A DNA stretch of 64,000 nucleotides from Cavia porcellus. Its lineage: Eukaryota; Chordata; Mammalia; Rodentia; Caviidae. Below, one piece after another: positions 12,355 through 22,639 of the stretch (position 1 is the first letter of the stretch; each line of letters opens with the position of its first letter). The stretch lies in contig NW_026947688.1 of NCBI RefSeq assembly GCF_034190915.1, positions 62,001 through 126,000 of the forward strand, read 5' to 3'. Both the position numbers and the translations under genes were made by a program. Below the pieces are notes generated by a model that worked only from the letters and a program-made list of their open reading frames with translations, did no database searches and had not been told where the DNA came from.

Positions 12355-12425
12355 GGAACATATCTTGAGGGTAGAGTACTTGCCTAGCATGCAGGAGGTC
12401 CTGACGTCCATGCCCAGCATGAGAT
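12355..12425 (+). repeat. ID-like tRNA-derived SINE remnant, sense
   Basis: The core 'gggtagagtacttgcctagc' followed by 'atgcaggaggtcctgacgtc' matches the ID tRNA-like body. It is diverged and its poly(A) tail is lost. Confidence 0.65.
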
Positions 12426-12706
12426 TGTATAACAGCTTACAATTGATTTTTAAGACCACAGGGAGAATGGAACATGGATAGAGGAGCATTATTTGCTATC
12501 ATAAAGCAAAAGAAATGACAAGCTTAGTGCCTACAGAGAGGAAAACTGATGAGACCTCATTTCACTGCAGAGCCTTGGAAGCAGTGAAATTCTGTGTGAT
12601 ACAAATCTATAATTGTGTGCTACTGCTGGTTTTCTTTCTGTCAACAAGAGCGTACCATTCTTGTGTCAGGCATTGAGTTGGGTACTGAGAAACACTGATT
12701 ACCAGT

Positions 12707-13064
12707 TGTGTGAGTTACTTTTCATTGGTTGTAGAGACAAAATACCTGACACTCAACATGCAAGAAGGAAAGGTTTATTTCTTACAGGACAGAAGTTTCA
12801 GTCCATACTCAGTTGGCTCCAAGGCAAAGTGACATGGTTGAGGGGAAGCAGTTAATTGTGGCTGCAAACAGGAAGCATGAACAGCAAAAGAGAGATACAC
12901 GCCTTCTTCCCTCTGGTACACTGTATGCTGGCTACACTCCTGGGCAGGTTTAGCACACATACCACCAATCTGAGTGCTAGACAATGAACCCATCAGAAAT
13001 ACTGGAGTTGTCCACATTCATTATTGTATGATGCTTGGGAGGGGCACTGACATAAACTGTGACA
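12707..13064 (-). mobile_element. MaLR-type solo LTR with TSD, antisense
   Basis: A ~358-bp element begins with tg and ends with ca. It is flanked by identical 5-bp repeats ccagt at 12702-12706 and 13065-13069. Inside it 'gacaaaatacctgacactca', 'ggaaaggtttatttcttaca' and 'gtttcagtccatactcagtt' match the third MaLR-type LTR at 18421-18765. The reverse complement gives an AATAAA-containing LTR end. The 5-bp TSD and TG...CA ends are as expected for ERVL-class LTR insertion and later LTR-LTR recombination or MaLR retroposition. Confidence 0.82.
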
Positions 13065-13249
13065 CCAGTAGAGGCCAAGAGACTGCTCTCATACTCTCAG
13101 CATGAAGCTTATGGTCTACTGAGGTAGGGGGATATTTATCAAGTCACTATCCAAGTATAGGCTGAAAATTCCTAATCTGAAATCTGAAGTCTGAAATGCT
13201 TCAAAATCCAAAATTTTTGAGTAGTGATGTAGTGCTAAATTGAGAAATT

Positions 13250-13670
13250 CCACAAAAAGAAATTTTGTTTCAAACACAAAATGTTATTTAATTGAGATTA
13301 TTGGTACATTTTAGATGTAAATAATGATCATGTTAATCATGGGAAATTTGTACCATACATGATATGAATCTTTTTTCTCCATTCCCCTACCTTTCCTTCA
13401 ACTCCCTTCCCCTCCTTATTTATGGAAGGCTTGTTTCCTTCTTTTGTCATCATTTTTTATTCATTTCCCTTCTTCCTTTCTCCATCCTCCATCCATAATT
13501 CCCCATCTCATTAGAAAATGTTCAAATATCTATTTTATTTTAGTCCTTATCTACATTTTCAGTTTCCCACACCAGAGAAACAACACAATACACATGTTAA
13601 CCACAAAATTAATTCAAATATTGTATAAAATTATCTTCAGGGTCAGAGTATGAAGTATATATGAACTATA
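13250..13670 (-). mobile_element. L1 3' region fragment, antisense
   Basis: The AT-rich text with 'ttaatcatgggaaatttgta' and pyrimidine-rich 'ccattcccctacctttcctt' resembles antisense L1 3' UTR. No reading frame is preserved. The next ~370 bases (13671-14040) show nothing that I can identify. Confidence 0.4.
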
Positions 13671-14127
13671 AATAAATTTCATGTTTAGAATTGGGTCCCA
13701 TCCTAAAGACAACTTATTATGTCTATGCAAGTTCTCCAATAGATAAAAAAATCAGAAATTCAAAACACTTCTTGTTCCAATCATTTTGTATAAATGACAC
13801 TGAATATGCAGAATTTTGATTAATAACCTCAAGGAAGAAGTACAAGGGCTGATGAAAATATACAGCTAACATTCAAATCCTTTAAATTTACTACAATAAG
13901 AGATACATACTCATTAATCCTCCTTAAAAAACACATTCTGAAAATAAATTAAATAAAATACACCTTGCTTCAAACACACTTCTCCATTTAATCTTGAAAT
14001 CTTTGGAGCAGTTTGGAAGTCCTCTTTTTCAAGTGTCTTTACAAATTGAGATAAAAATATAGTGAGTGCTGCTGCTGAGTGCCATCCAATGGGAAGAACA
14101 GTTCATAAATATATTATGGTGTGTCTT

Positions 14128-14335
14128 CATCCACCTCATTCACCAGATCTGAACCCTTGTGACTTCTGTCTCTTCTCTGAAATCAAAATGATCTTTGAAA
14201 GGTAAATAGTTTGAACTGATTCAAGACCGTGAGGCAGCCACAACAGCAAAACTAAAGATCCTTATAAGAGGACTTCCAGAATTGATTCAGAAGAAAATGA
14301 CAAGAATGATTGAATAAGTGCATTCAAATGAAAGG
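14128..14335 (+). mobile_element. mariner-like transposase fragment
   Basis: Translating from 14128 gives HPPHSPDLNPCDFCLFSEIK in one frame. This fits the conserved 'H-x-PYSPDLAPCDF-LF' block of Tc1/mariner transposases around the third catalytic Asp. The frame breaks soon after about 14202, and the following ~130 bases, 'gaggcagccacaacagcaaa' onward, read like the degenerate C-terminal part. No terminal inverted repeats were found. It is a dead fragment. Confidence 0.62.
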
Positions 14336-14340
14336 AGGAA

Positions 14341-14490
14341 CTGGGTGTGGTGGTGCACACCTGTAAACTCAGCACTTGGAGGCTGAGGCAGCAAAATCTG
14401 AGTTTGAGACTAGCTTGAGCAACACAGTGAGTTCAAGCCCAGCCTGAACTCCAAAGAAAATCCTGTCTCAAAAAACTAACAACCAACAAG
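14341..14490 (+). repeat. B1-type SINE, sense
   Basis: It starts 'ctgggtgtggtggtgcacac', has the usual 'ggaggctgaggcag' core and 'gagttcaagcccagcctgaa', and ends in an A-rich tail. It belongs to the 7SL-derived B1 family, with a duplicated-like middle section as in some rodent B1 dimers. Confidence 0.85.
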
Positions 14491-14879
14491 CAAAGAACAC
14501 CTAGGTGAATGTTTTATCACAGTTTTGTGTTTGTGTGTAGATTACTGACTCACTGAAAGTGGAAGACCTTCCCTCTGTGTAGTGGGCAACCAACAGTCCT
14601 GCATCCTGGAGGCAATAAAAAGGGAAAGGAGAAAGTCTGGCTTCTGCCTCTTCAGAAGAGTTTAAGTCCTTGCCATGAACTTAGGTGTCATTTCCAGGAT
14701 CCTAGCACAGATTCTTCTGCTTTCTGCCACAGACTCTCCCAGGACTCTGCTGTGAGCCCCAGGTCTTAGACTTATGTGTTGATCTTTTGCATCTCCAATG
14801 AGCACCTGGCCCTTTTGTGTTCTTCTCCACCAGGCTCTGCAGATGGCCTTCCTAATCCTCCTTTGTAAATCCTTATCTG

Positions 14880-14880
<1 letters not shown>

Positions 14881-14928
<48 letters not shown>
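14881..14928. repeat. (CA)n microsatellite
   Basis: Twenty-four perfect CA units. An ORF crossing it on the minus strand (14662-14961) is only the repeat read as Cys-Val. Confidence 0.98.
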
Positions 14929-14930
<2 letters not shown>

Positions 14931-15283
14931 TTAAATCTGATCCTCTAGTGCACCCTAACACAAAATGCCTCTAGCTACCTGTGCAACCTCCCATGAACAA
15001 TTTCATGCCTCAGTCATGTGAAAAATCAAAGCAGAACTGCAGTGGTGCTGTGCTAATTATGGGTTAGGTAACAGAGATGTTGGTGTTGGGCCCATTGTGT
15101 TAAAATTCTGTCCACTGCTTTGTTATTGGAAAACATATTTAATGTTGGTATCTAGGCTCACACAGCTATGAAAATGAAGATAATTCCTAACTCACACTGT
15201 TGTAAGAATTAACATATGTAAAGCATCTCAAAGGGGCCCTGGTCTGACACCTATAAGTGTTACATATTAATATGTTATATTAA

Positions 15284-15399
15284 CATGTAAAGATACTTTT
15301 TTTTATCGGTACCAGGGATCGAACTCACGACCGCCTACTTGGAAGGCAGGTGCTTATGCCGCTGAGCTAAATTCCCAACCCCCATGTAAAGATACTTTT
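15284..15399 (-). mobile_element. ID-like SINE with perfect 17-bp TSD, antisense
   Basis: The identical 17-mer catgtaaagatactttt stands at 15284-15300 and 15383-15399. Between them, on the minus strand, is a tRNA-like SINE that retains an A-box-like 'tagctcagcgg' and a B-box 'gagttcgatcc', with its A-tail at the left edge. The perfect target duplication and intact Pol III boxes indicate a fairly young insertion made by L1 machinery. It is a SINE and not a tRNA gene: the anticodon-arm region does not form a proper tRNA with acceptor stem. Confidence 0.9.
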
Positions 15400-15849
15400 A
15401 AGATATAAAGAAATCAGATGATGGATACCGAAAGCACTCATTTCTCTGTAATAAAAGAAGGGCAACAACACAAATAACAATTGTATCTGAGCACTTGCTA
15501 TATGATAGGAACCATGGGAAGAGCTCTTCATTGGATCTTCACAGAAGTGCCAAAAGATGAGTATTCCCATTCATACCGGTTTGTTTTTTTAATGGAAAAA
15601 ACCCCACAATATTGCAAAGCGAAAAATAATAGGAGAATAGCAATAGTGAAAATTGATGCTCCCAGAAGAGAAGCAGTGTGCCTAAGGTCAGGCCAGGGAA
15701 GATGTCTGAGTCCAGACATCCATAAATTCCAAGCCTCAGACTCAGTCCACTCCTCTGCTTCCTGTCCTAGAAGGCCTGGGGCTCAGAGTCTCCCACATGC
15801 CTCATCAGAGACCTAAAACCACACCTCCCTTCAGTCTGACCCAAGCCCC
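15400..15849. other. Intergenic sequence upstream of the CpG island
   Basis: No repeat or gene is recognised. GC content rises from about 15700. Short overlapping ORFs on both strands (15481-15816 +, 15528-15719 -) lack any domain. Confidence 0.4.
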
Positions 15850-16112
15850 CAGTGCCACGCCCCCTTCCTCATTCTCCCCCACAGGAGGACTACATACCTA
15901 TTGGGTCCCAACTTTCTGGCCACGCCCCCTGCCCAGCCTCCCAAGACCCTGAGCCCCACCACTGGCCTCAAGGGAAGATTACACTCCACCTGGCCCAACC
16001 TGCATGTCCCGCGCCCACGGACTGTCCCTCGCCTTGCGCCTGCACATCCCACTAAGTCCCGCGCCGGACCTGGCCTCGCCCTCACGGTGGGTGCTGGTAT
16101 TGTGCACGGAGT

Positions 16113-16126
16113 CGCCATTTTGCCGC
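16113..16126 (-). promoter_or_regulatory. YY1-like site in CpG island
   Basis: The plus strand reads cgccattttgccgc. Its reverse complement carries the AAAATGGC core that YY1 binds, close to the AANATGGCGGC consensus. YY1 sites of this kind are typically just downstream of the start site of TATA-less CpG-island promoters, which fits the location just before the putative first donor at 16207. Confidence 0.5.
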
Positions 16127-16394
16127 TAGAGAAGCCCTCTGGAGACCTGAACGCTCTTTCTTCAGTGGCCTAGCCTGCGGCAAGGCGGGTTCTGGGGTCT
16201 GGGCCAGGTAGGCGGGCGGGAGCCGGCTGTGAGCGGCAGCGCGGCCCAGTGGCCCCGATGTTAGCGGGCGTAGGTGCCTCGGCGAGGAGTCCTGCTGGCG
16301 GGGTCGCGGGCCCAGGGCAGCGCGCATGGCTCTGGGGGCGACCCAGCCTCATGCAGCAAGGCCCCTCTCTCCCTTCCTCCCTCCTCTCCTTCAG

Positions 16395-16625
16395 GGGTCG
16401 GCACAGCCAGGCCTGGCGCGCCTCCCGGAGTCCCTGGCCCCCGCCAGGCGCTGCTGGGAGCCCAGCCCTGGTGTGGGACCTGCGGGAGGCGGCTCAGGTC
16501 TCACATGGCCTCTGCTGTCACTGAGCCTGGCTGTGCTGAGCCGGGGACATTTACCCCCAAAACGACGATTTCATTCCATTCCGAGCTCCTCCCTGCAGAG
16601 ACTGAGAGAGGACCGAGATATTACA
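16395..16625 (+). other. Candidate exon 2 of the CpG-island transcript
   Basis: A long pyrimidine tract (tctctcccttcctccctcct, then ctccttcag) ends with CAG at 16392-16394. A gtaaga donor follows at 16626. The segment between is 231 bases and open in two frames, with an unremarkable composition. Whether it is spliced or translated cannot be told from the sequence. It could be a 5' UTR exon or part of a lncRNA. Confidence 0.35.
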
Positions 16626-16839
16626 GTAAGATAGCAGTTATTATTCTACCTGCACATGCTTTGGCTCAAGTCCCTTCCATTGATAAGGGGTTTCTGCTTC
16701 TTTTAATATTGGTGCCTCTTGGGTGTTTAGGTTTTGTGAGGAGACTGAATGCAGCATGGGGCTTTGACAACAAGGCAAAGTGTGATCACTAGGGTTTAAA
16801 ATTTTAAATCCACAAATAAAAATAATTCACCCACATAAT

Positions 16840-17090
16840 TGAACCTTGCTACAGAATACCCATCTTGCCCATATTCGGCTGTCTCTAACCACTACTACCC
16901 AGTTCTGCTCATATCATTTATATATTTGCATAGTGTTGAATATTTATATTATATGCATAGGTAGAGGTTTACTTAGTTATCCTGTTACTGACCATGTACA
17001 AAAGTCTAGTTCCTCTTAGAAAAATTGCATTGAGCATATATCATTTTTTCTTGGGATAAATTCCAGAATTTGGAAATACTAATTCAGAGT
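16840..17090. repeat. Old L1-like 3' fragment
   Basis: The order of 'tctctaaccactactaccca', 'gtctagttcctcttagaaaa' and 'tcttgggataaattccagaa' resembles the diverged 3' ends of ancient L1 elements, like the fragment at about 40300. 17091-17364 has nothing identifiable. Confidence 0.4.
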
Positions 17091-17364
17091 TCTCTGTTCT
17101 TTCCCTGACACTTGACACGAGCTGGTGCCTAAACAAGCCATGTTTACATCTTTCAAAATCTAGGTATTTGTCCAATTGTCTTGGAAAATTTGGAGTTCAG
17201 CAAGATGTTGAGTCATTTTCTGTGCAGACTGAGAGACAGGCCACACAACCTACTGTTGGATTTTGTTTTTAAGTCATGTACCATGTTCATCTTTTTATTT
17301 TTATTGACTCTGTTCTGCTTTGTTTCATTTGGCTTCATTCTCTTTAAAATAAAATAAAAGAACA

Positions 17365-17530
17365 TTTTCTTGCTGAGCATGGTGGTTCATGCCTGTAATC
17401 CCAGCACTCTGGAGGGTTAGACAGGTGCCTAACCCTCCAAGGAATGCCAAGTTAGCCTGAAATACTTGGTGAGTTCAAGGTAAGGCTGCAGTACATAGCA
17501 AGACCTTATCTCAGAACAAAATGAACAAAC
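17365..17530 (+). repeat. B1-type SINE, sense
   Basis: The B1 head 'tgctgagcatggtggttcat' runs directly into 'gcctgtaatcccagcactct', followed by 'gagttcaaggtaaggctgca' and 'agcaagaccttatctcagaa'. The element is full length with an A-rich tail. Confidence 0.88.
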
Positions 17531-17839
17531 CCTTTTTCCTCTTATCTTACTTTAATGTAGCACAAATAGATACTAATAAAGAAATTATGAAAACCCTTAT
17601 AAATAGATTAAAGTTTTCATACTGTGCAGTTTATATACTATGAAACTATAGTATATTTATGTACTATAGTATACTTTATATAACTATATACTCTAAAACT
17701 GCATAGAATGAAACTAGTATGAGGTATGCAGTTTCATATTATGCAGTTTATATTCTATGTTTAATGATCCTGGGGATTTCTGCATGAGCTACATGCCCCT
17801 GCACTTTTAAAATTTGTTTTATGTTATTTTATTTTTTAT

Positions 17840-17935
17840 TTTTGAGACAGGGTCTAAATAATTCACTCAGTTCCACAGGTTGGGTTTAAACTTGTGGTCT
17901 TCCCAGAGTGCTGGGAGTACAGGTACAGGCTATCC
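17840..17935 (-). repeat. B1-type SINE, antisense
   Basis: It reads 'tttgagacagggtctaaata ... ccagagtgctgggagtacag', the reverse complement of a B1. The same SINE lies at 41310-41405 in the paired duplicated segment, so it was inserted before that duplication. Confidence 0.7.
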
Positions 17936-18420
17936 TTACTTAGAAATTCACAATAATTATGTATGTTTATGGGATAAAAATGTGCCTTTAATCTATGGCT
18001 CCTTTGTAGAAAGAATCAATCTAGTTAATGTACCTACCACATTACTAATCTACAAATTCTTTCACAGTGACTAGGACTGCAAATCCCATTGTTTAGCAGT
18101 TTTGAAAGCTATTCTTCTTATTAACTGTGGTTACCATAATGTTTAGTAGAGAATTCAAAATTTCTTCTCCACCGTGACTGAGATTTTGTATTCTTGGGTG
18201 AACATCCTCCTTTCATCAGCTCTCATGTAACTGATCATTTTTTAAAATTCAGACTGCCAAAGAAAGGTGTGAAGCCTCAAGGTACTTGGGGCACATTGCT
18301 CTTCAGAAAGCCCAAGCAGTGGTACTCTGCAGGCCTTCCCCTTGCTCCCAGTTTTTTGGTTTTTTTTTGTTTGTTTGTTTGTTTTTTCCTTAACTGAATT
18401 CTAGGAATTGAATGCAGGGC
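17840..18420. repeat. Segmental duplication D1 (pair of 41310-41890)
   Basis: The two segments share a B1 SINE, then 'ctttgtagaaagaatcaatc' (41510 has the same theme), 'tttcacagtgactaggactg' and 'gtacttggggcacattgctc', in the same order and orientation. The copy here is interrupted by a MaLR-type LTR after 18420 and resumes at about 18771 with 'cacttttaaaa'-type sequence. The LTR is absent from the other copy. Confidence 0.72.
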
Positions 18421-18765
18421 TGTCTTAGTTACTTTATACTGGTTGCTGAGACAAAATACCTGATGCCAAAAGTTGGGAAAGGAAAGGTTTATTTCTTACA
18501 ATTTTTGGAAGTTTCAGTCCATACTCAGTTGGCTTTAAGGCAGGCTGGCATGGCAGGGCCAAGGTTCATGGCTGCTGCAAACAGCAAGGAGGAAACAGGC
18601 AAAAGAGCAAGACAGGCCTTCTTTCTGCCATTACATCACATCCTGGCTCCACCCCTAGGTCAGTGTAGCACTCACACCCTCAGTGCAAGGGATAAACAAT
18701 GAACCTGTCACAAACGTGTAATATAAATGCATGAATCCTGGGGGCCACAGACATAAACAATGACA
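18421..18765 (-). mobile_element. MaLR-type solo LTR with TSD, antisense
   Basis: A 345-bp element starts with tg ('tgtcttagttactttatact') and ends 'aaacaatgaca', flanked by identical agggc at 18416-18420 and 18766-18770. It shares its middle with 12707-13064 ('ggaaaggtttatttcttaca', 'tttcagtccatactcagttg'). The host sequence continues across the insertion as in the paired duplication at 41890, which independently confirms the ends. Confidence 0.85.
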
Positions 18766-18770
18766 AGGGC

Positions 18771-21700
18771 CTTGCACTGAACTAGACTAACTTCTGTTTT
18801 AAAATTCTTTTTTATTTTGAGCCAGGGTCACCACAAGGAACTACAGTGCTGGGACACCATTCGTGGACATAGATTCTTACATGTCTATGTGTGGATACAC
18901 CTTGATGTCATGTTGGAAAACACTAGGAGGTGAAGTGAGCAGGATTTAAATTTTACTAATGGACTTTCTGTGTTTAGCTGTCAATCTGTCCTAGGCCCAG
19001 GCCCCTTGCCTGGAGACGGGAGTTGATTCATAGTAAGTGAACCTCTATGAATCACAGATCCTGGCTGAGGCCTGTAGTGGCTTGTGAGGCCAGAGATAAC
19101 TCAAAATGCAAGATAAGGCTACAGTTGTGGACAGTCTGGCTCCAACACCAATTAACTAGGTAGAGACTGCAGATGCAAAGATTACTCCTACAGTCTCACT
19201 TCTACCATGTCTTCATGATAAGACAGTGCTACTGAATTGACTTGATTCATTACTTGGAGGCATCCTTGAAGTGACTCCCAAGGTCCTGCTCATTGATTGT
19301 ACTTTTCCTCAGTTTATCTGCCCTTTGTCCTTGGTCCTAATATAAGTGGACTGACACAGAGAATCCTTTCTTCTTTACCCTCAAATTGGAGGCTTACAAA
19401 TTATATAATTTCTCACTTTTTATTTAACCTCCACCATAAACTTTTTTGGGAGATCTGGGATCTAGGACAGAACCCCAAAATGTAAGAGACATTTCACTTT
19501 GAAAAGCGAGATCCTTATTCTCACACCCATGTATTATTTCATGATCAGATTCCTTGGCTTCTTTTCCTGTGGACCCAGGGAGACCAATCTCAGCATTCCC
19601 CCAGCTTTCCCTGCATCCTGTGGCCCACACTGATGCCCTATACCCTTTACATGGAAGATAGGGATGGTCCCAGTTTCTTCCTGCTTCAAACAGCTGTGAA
19701 TCAAACTCCTGAAAAGAAATCTTGCAAAGTTGTGCAGCTCTCTGTAAGTCAGAAACCTCTGTAAGTCATAGCATTCTGATGGAGCTGCAAGATGGGGCTC
19801 TGCTCTGCACCCCATGTTCTCCCCAGTGCTGTTCAGCACCTACCTTAAAACCTGCCATCAGATGGAGACACAGCACAACTCAGGGATGTGTGCCTGCATG
19901 AATCAGCTTTGGAAGCTCAGCGTTTTCTGCCCTTGTTGGTCACCTGTGGTGATTCTCTTTTGATTTGTAAGAATTTTTCATCTCTCACAGAATGAACTTA
20001 TGACACCTGTTTTACACCTGTATTACAAACTATCTGTCTGACTATGGCTTGTAAGGAAAGGTTTCTAGCTGTAGTTTTTACATTATACTTGTTTCTGTTT
20101 TTCAAATGCAATGAATCAGACCTTTCTAGCTCCCTTATATCACTGAAGTCATGGGAACATTTTCCAAAATGAAAAGATGAGTAAATACACAATGGTCTCT
20201 ACATTTTCCTGATAGAATTGTCTATCTGGGGTTTTCTCTTCTATCAAAGGGCAACAGCAGCCAGTGTCTTCCAGTAAAATTTGACTGAACAGAATCTGAT
20301 AAACTATTACTAAAGACCCAGAGTACTAAATTGCAGTGAGAAAAAGGTCAGGGGTGGGTGGGGTATAGCAGGAGAGGACAGGGGTATGGGTGGGTCCAAA
20401 ACTGAGTAGAGAGCTAGAAATCAACAGATGTGGAAATTGTACAAATAGATGATGTACTCACATGCTACTGAATTGAACATGATGAAACAAATGGTATCTT
20501 GTCTTTAAAGGTAAATTGTACTAAAATTAAATGTGCAGAAGTATTACAGACTTAATTGTAGAAATGTAAACTGAAAAGAATACAAGGTGTACAAGGAGAG
20601 GGGAAAGGAAAGGCAGGTGCTTTGTAGGAGTGGCCCTGACTGGAGGTCAGGATGCTTGCTGTGAAGCCAATAAAAGCCTCAGCTCTAGAATTTCTCAACA
20701 CAGGCTGCCTGGCCATAGTTTTCACTTTGATCCCAAAGTTGGTGAGGTCACTGGAGATGGATCTAGCATAAACTCTGCATGTGGGACTTGAGCTCAGTTA
20801 GGTACTACCCTGTGTCAGCAAAAGGAGAAAAATCACCAACTATACTTGTTCCTTGCAGGCCCTAGAACTCCCCAGTGCCTGTCTCAGACAGTTCTGTGCA
20901 CAAATCCACCCCAGGAAAGCTTCCCATTCTTCTTTGACCCACTCATTTCTGCATGTCTCAGTACTGAAGGAGGCCCCAAATCTTGGAGTCTTTGTCTGTC
21001 TAAAGTGTCCCATGCACTCCCCAGAGGCCCATAGACCCAGGCCAAACCCTTCTGACTTCAGTTCTCATTTTCAGTGAGCTCAGGTTGGCCTAACTCAACT
21101 GGGCATCTTATAGATTTGGACATCAACCTCCTGCTGCAGTTGCAGAGCCCTGCCCCAGCCTTTTCTTTGCCTTGAATGGGGTAGTGCTGGCCCAGGTGGT
21201 CCTCACGTGGTGATAGAAGTCCCTAATAGTGCTGTGACCACCTGTCCTCCCTTCTTCAGGGAAGCCTGACATACACCTCCCTTTTCCAACCATTGTGCCC
21301 TATTGTCTCTGAGCAAGAGCGGTGTCTGCAGTGTTACTCTACTCATAGTCACTCTACAGGGGTGCTGTACTATAAATATCTGCAAAGTGAGTGGACACAG
21401 TGTGTGGGTTCTGCCTGCCTTTCCTCCATCTTCAGTTTATATAATGATGCATCACCTCATTCTGTGTGCCTTAGAGGAACCCCCCTTACCCTATTATATG
21501 TTCACATGTACAGAGGCCAGGAATTTAGGCACATTCACAGTAATGTGGGTATTACATGGTGTTCTCTCCAGGGTGACTGTGTGGCCTGCACAACAATAAA
21601 GCACAAGACAACAGTGTTTATGTTTAATCTGGTTATTACATCTATCAGAGCATAGTAAATTGATAATTAAATGCATCCACCAGCTTCCTGCATAATTTCT

Positions 21701-22270
21701 ATGTGGACCATGATATCTCACAGAAATTCCTGCTCTGGATAATAGGGAATCCCAAAGAATGACTCTCCATTGTCCTTCACAATAAACAACAGATTCTTCA
21801 CCCAAGTGATGGACCCTTGGCAGGATGCAAATATTTCTCATGGCTAAGAAAAAACAGCAGTGCAGGCAGGGTCTCAGCTCTGATGCAAAAGTCAGGGATT
21901 TGGATAAAACTTCTTTTTCTGGTTTCTTATGTCAACCTAGACAAGACACCATGCCTCTCAGGAGCTTCCCAAGGTGCTAGTGTTCTCTATGGATGTCATC
22001 CTGGCATCTGCCACCTGGAAGCATGATCAGTGACGTGAGATAACATTTGTAAAATCTGTGGGCTGGTGTCAAATATACATAGAGCACAGAATTAGAAGTG
22101 AAATCCAGGAAAGGGTAGGATGGAGGTGGAACACAGTGCACACAATGCTGGCTCCTGCTGTGTGGTGGTAGAAATGACACTCACCTCCTAGACGTGTTTC
22201 ACTGGTGGCTTCATGAGGGTGTAGAAATGCATTGATTCAGCCATCCACATTTTCCTTAAGCATCTACATT
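18771..22270. other. Long stretch with no recognised gene
   Basis: No coding region, SINE or clear L1 piece is recognised in most of this span. An L2-like 3' end is possible at about 21230-21400 ('cttcagggaagcctgacata' then 'actataaatatctgcaaagt'), resembling 1080-1240. The minus-strand ORFs at 19424-19839 and 21494-21841 and the plus-strand ORFs at 21293-21655 show no domain and no conserved partner in this window. Confidence 0.4.
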
Positions 22271-22277
22271 TCTTCTA

Positions 22278-22352
22278 TGTATTAGTGCTGTGGACTCAAA
22301 TCAGGACCTCACACAGGCTGAGCAAGCACTGTGGATGAAGCTACAACCCCTT
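22278..22352 (-). repeat. ID-like SINE remnant, antisense
   Basis: The pattern 'actcaaatcaggacctcaca' then 'ctgagcaagcactgtggatg' then 'gctacaacccctt' is a diverged antisense ID body (gaacccagggcct...ctaccactgagct). Confidence 0.5.
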
Positions 22353-22476
22353 ATCCAAGTCCATAGCTCCTAAATTCACACTTGTGTGAGCCACCAGGCC
22401 TAGGGCCTGTGCTCCTACTCAGTAGCTGAAAGTTCATCTTTTGATAGCTGTATCCTGAGTAGCCTGTTCCCTATAT

Positions 22477-22604
22477 TATGGTCCTAACTTTTTTTTTGTC
22501 TTTTTCCTTTATATTGGTACTGGGGATCGAACTCACAACTGCCTGCTTGCAAGGCAGGTGCTTATGCCACTGAGCTAAATCCCCAGCCCTATGGTCCTAA
22601 CTTT
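22477..22604 (-). mobile_element. ID-like SINE with 15-bp TSD, antisense
   Basis: The 15-mer tatggtcctaacttt occurs at 22477-22491 and again at 22590-22604. Between them is an antisense tRNA-like SINE whose sense strand starts 'ggctggggatttagctcagt' and keeps a B-box-like gttcgatccc. It is nearly identical to the SINE at 15301-15382. The T run at its left side is the A-tail. Intact boxes and a perfect TSD point to a recent insertion. Confidence 0.9.
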
Positions 22605-22639
22605 GTGGCTTATTGTTATTATTATTATTTTAATTTTGC

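Larger units (their letters stand above)
15850..16630. promoter_or_regulatory. CpG island, candidate promoter / first exons
   Basis: This is the only GC- and CpG-dense stretch in an otherwise CpG-poor window. CG dinucleotides cluster most heavily from about 16010 to 16470. A YY1-like site (16113-16126), a donor-like ccag/gtaggc after 16207, a strong polypyrimidine acceptor ending at 16394 and another donor-like gtaag at 16626 suggest a plus-strand untranslated first exon and a second exon. Overlapping ORFs exist in several frames, including 16274-16792, but CpG-rich DNA is stop-poor, so they are not evidence of coding. I cannot say which gene it would drive. Confidence 0.65.

Noticed and set aside
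7511..14928. CRISPR-like or other spaced repeat arrays
   Set aside because: Only simple microsatellites and dispersed SINEs were found; there are no regularly spaced direct repeats.
14662..14961. ORF with a Cys-Val repeat
   Set aside because: It is only the (CA)n microsatellite in translation.
15301..15382. Possible tRNA gene on the minus strand (A and B boxes present)
   Set aside because: It is an ID-like SINE: it has an A-tail, a perfect target duplication and several copies in the window, and no closed acceptor stem.
16274..16792. 172-codon ORF in the CpG island as a protein gene
   Set aside because: CpG-rich sequence is poor in stops in all frames. The ORF crosses both putative splice sites and has no domain; it is kept only as a promoter/exon candidate.
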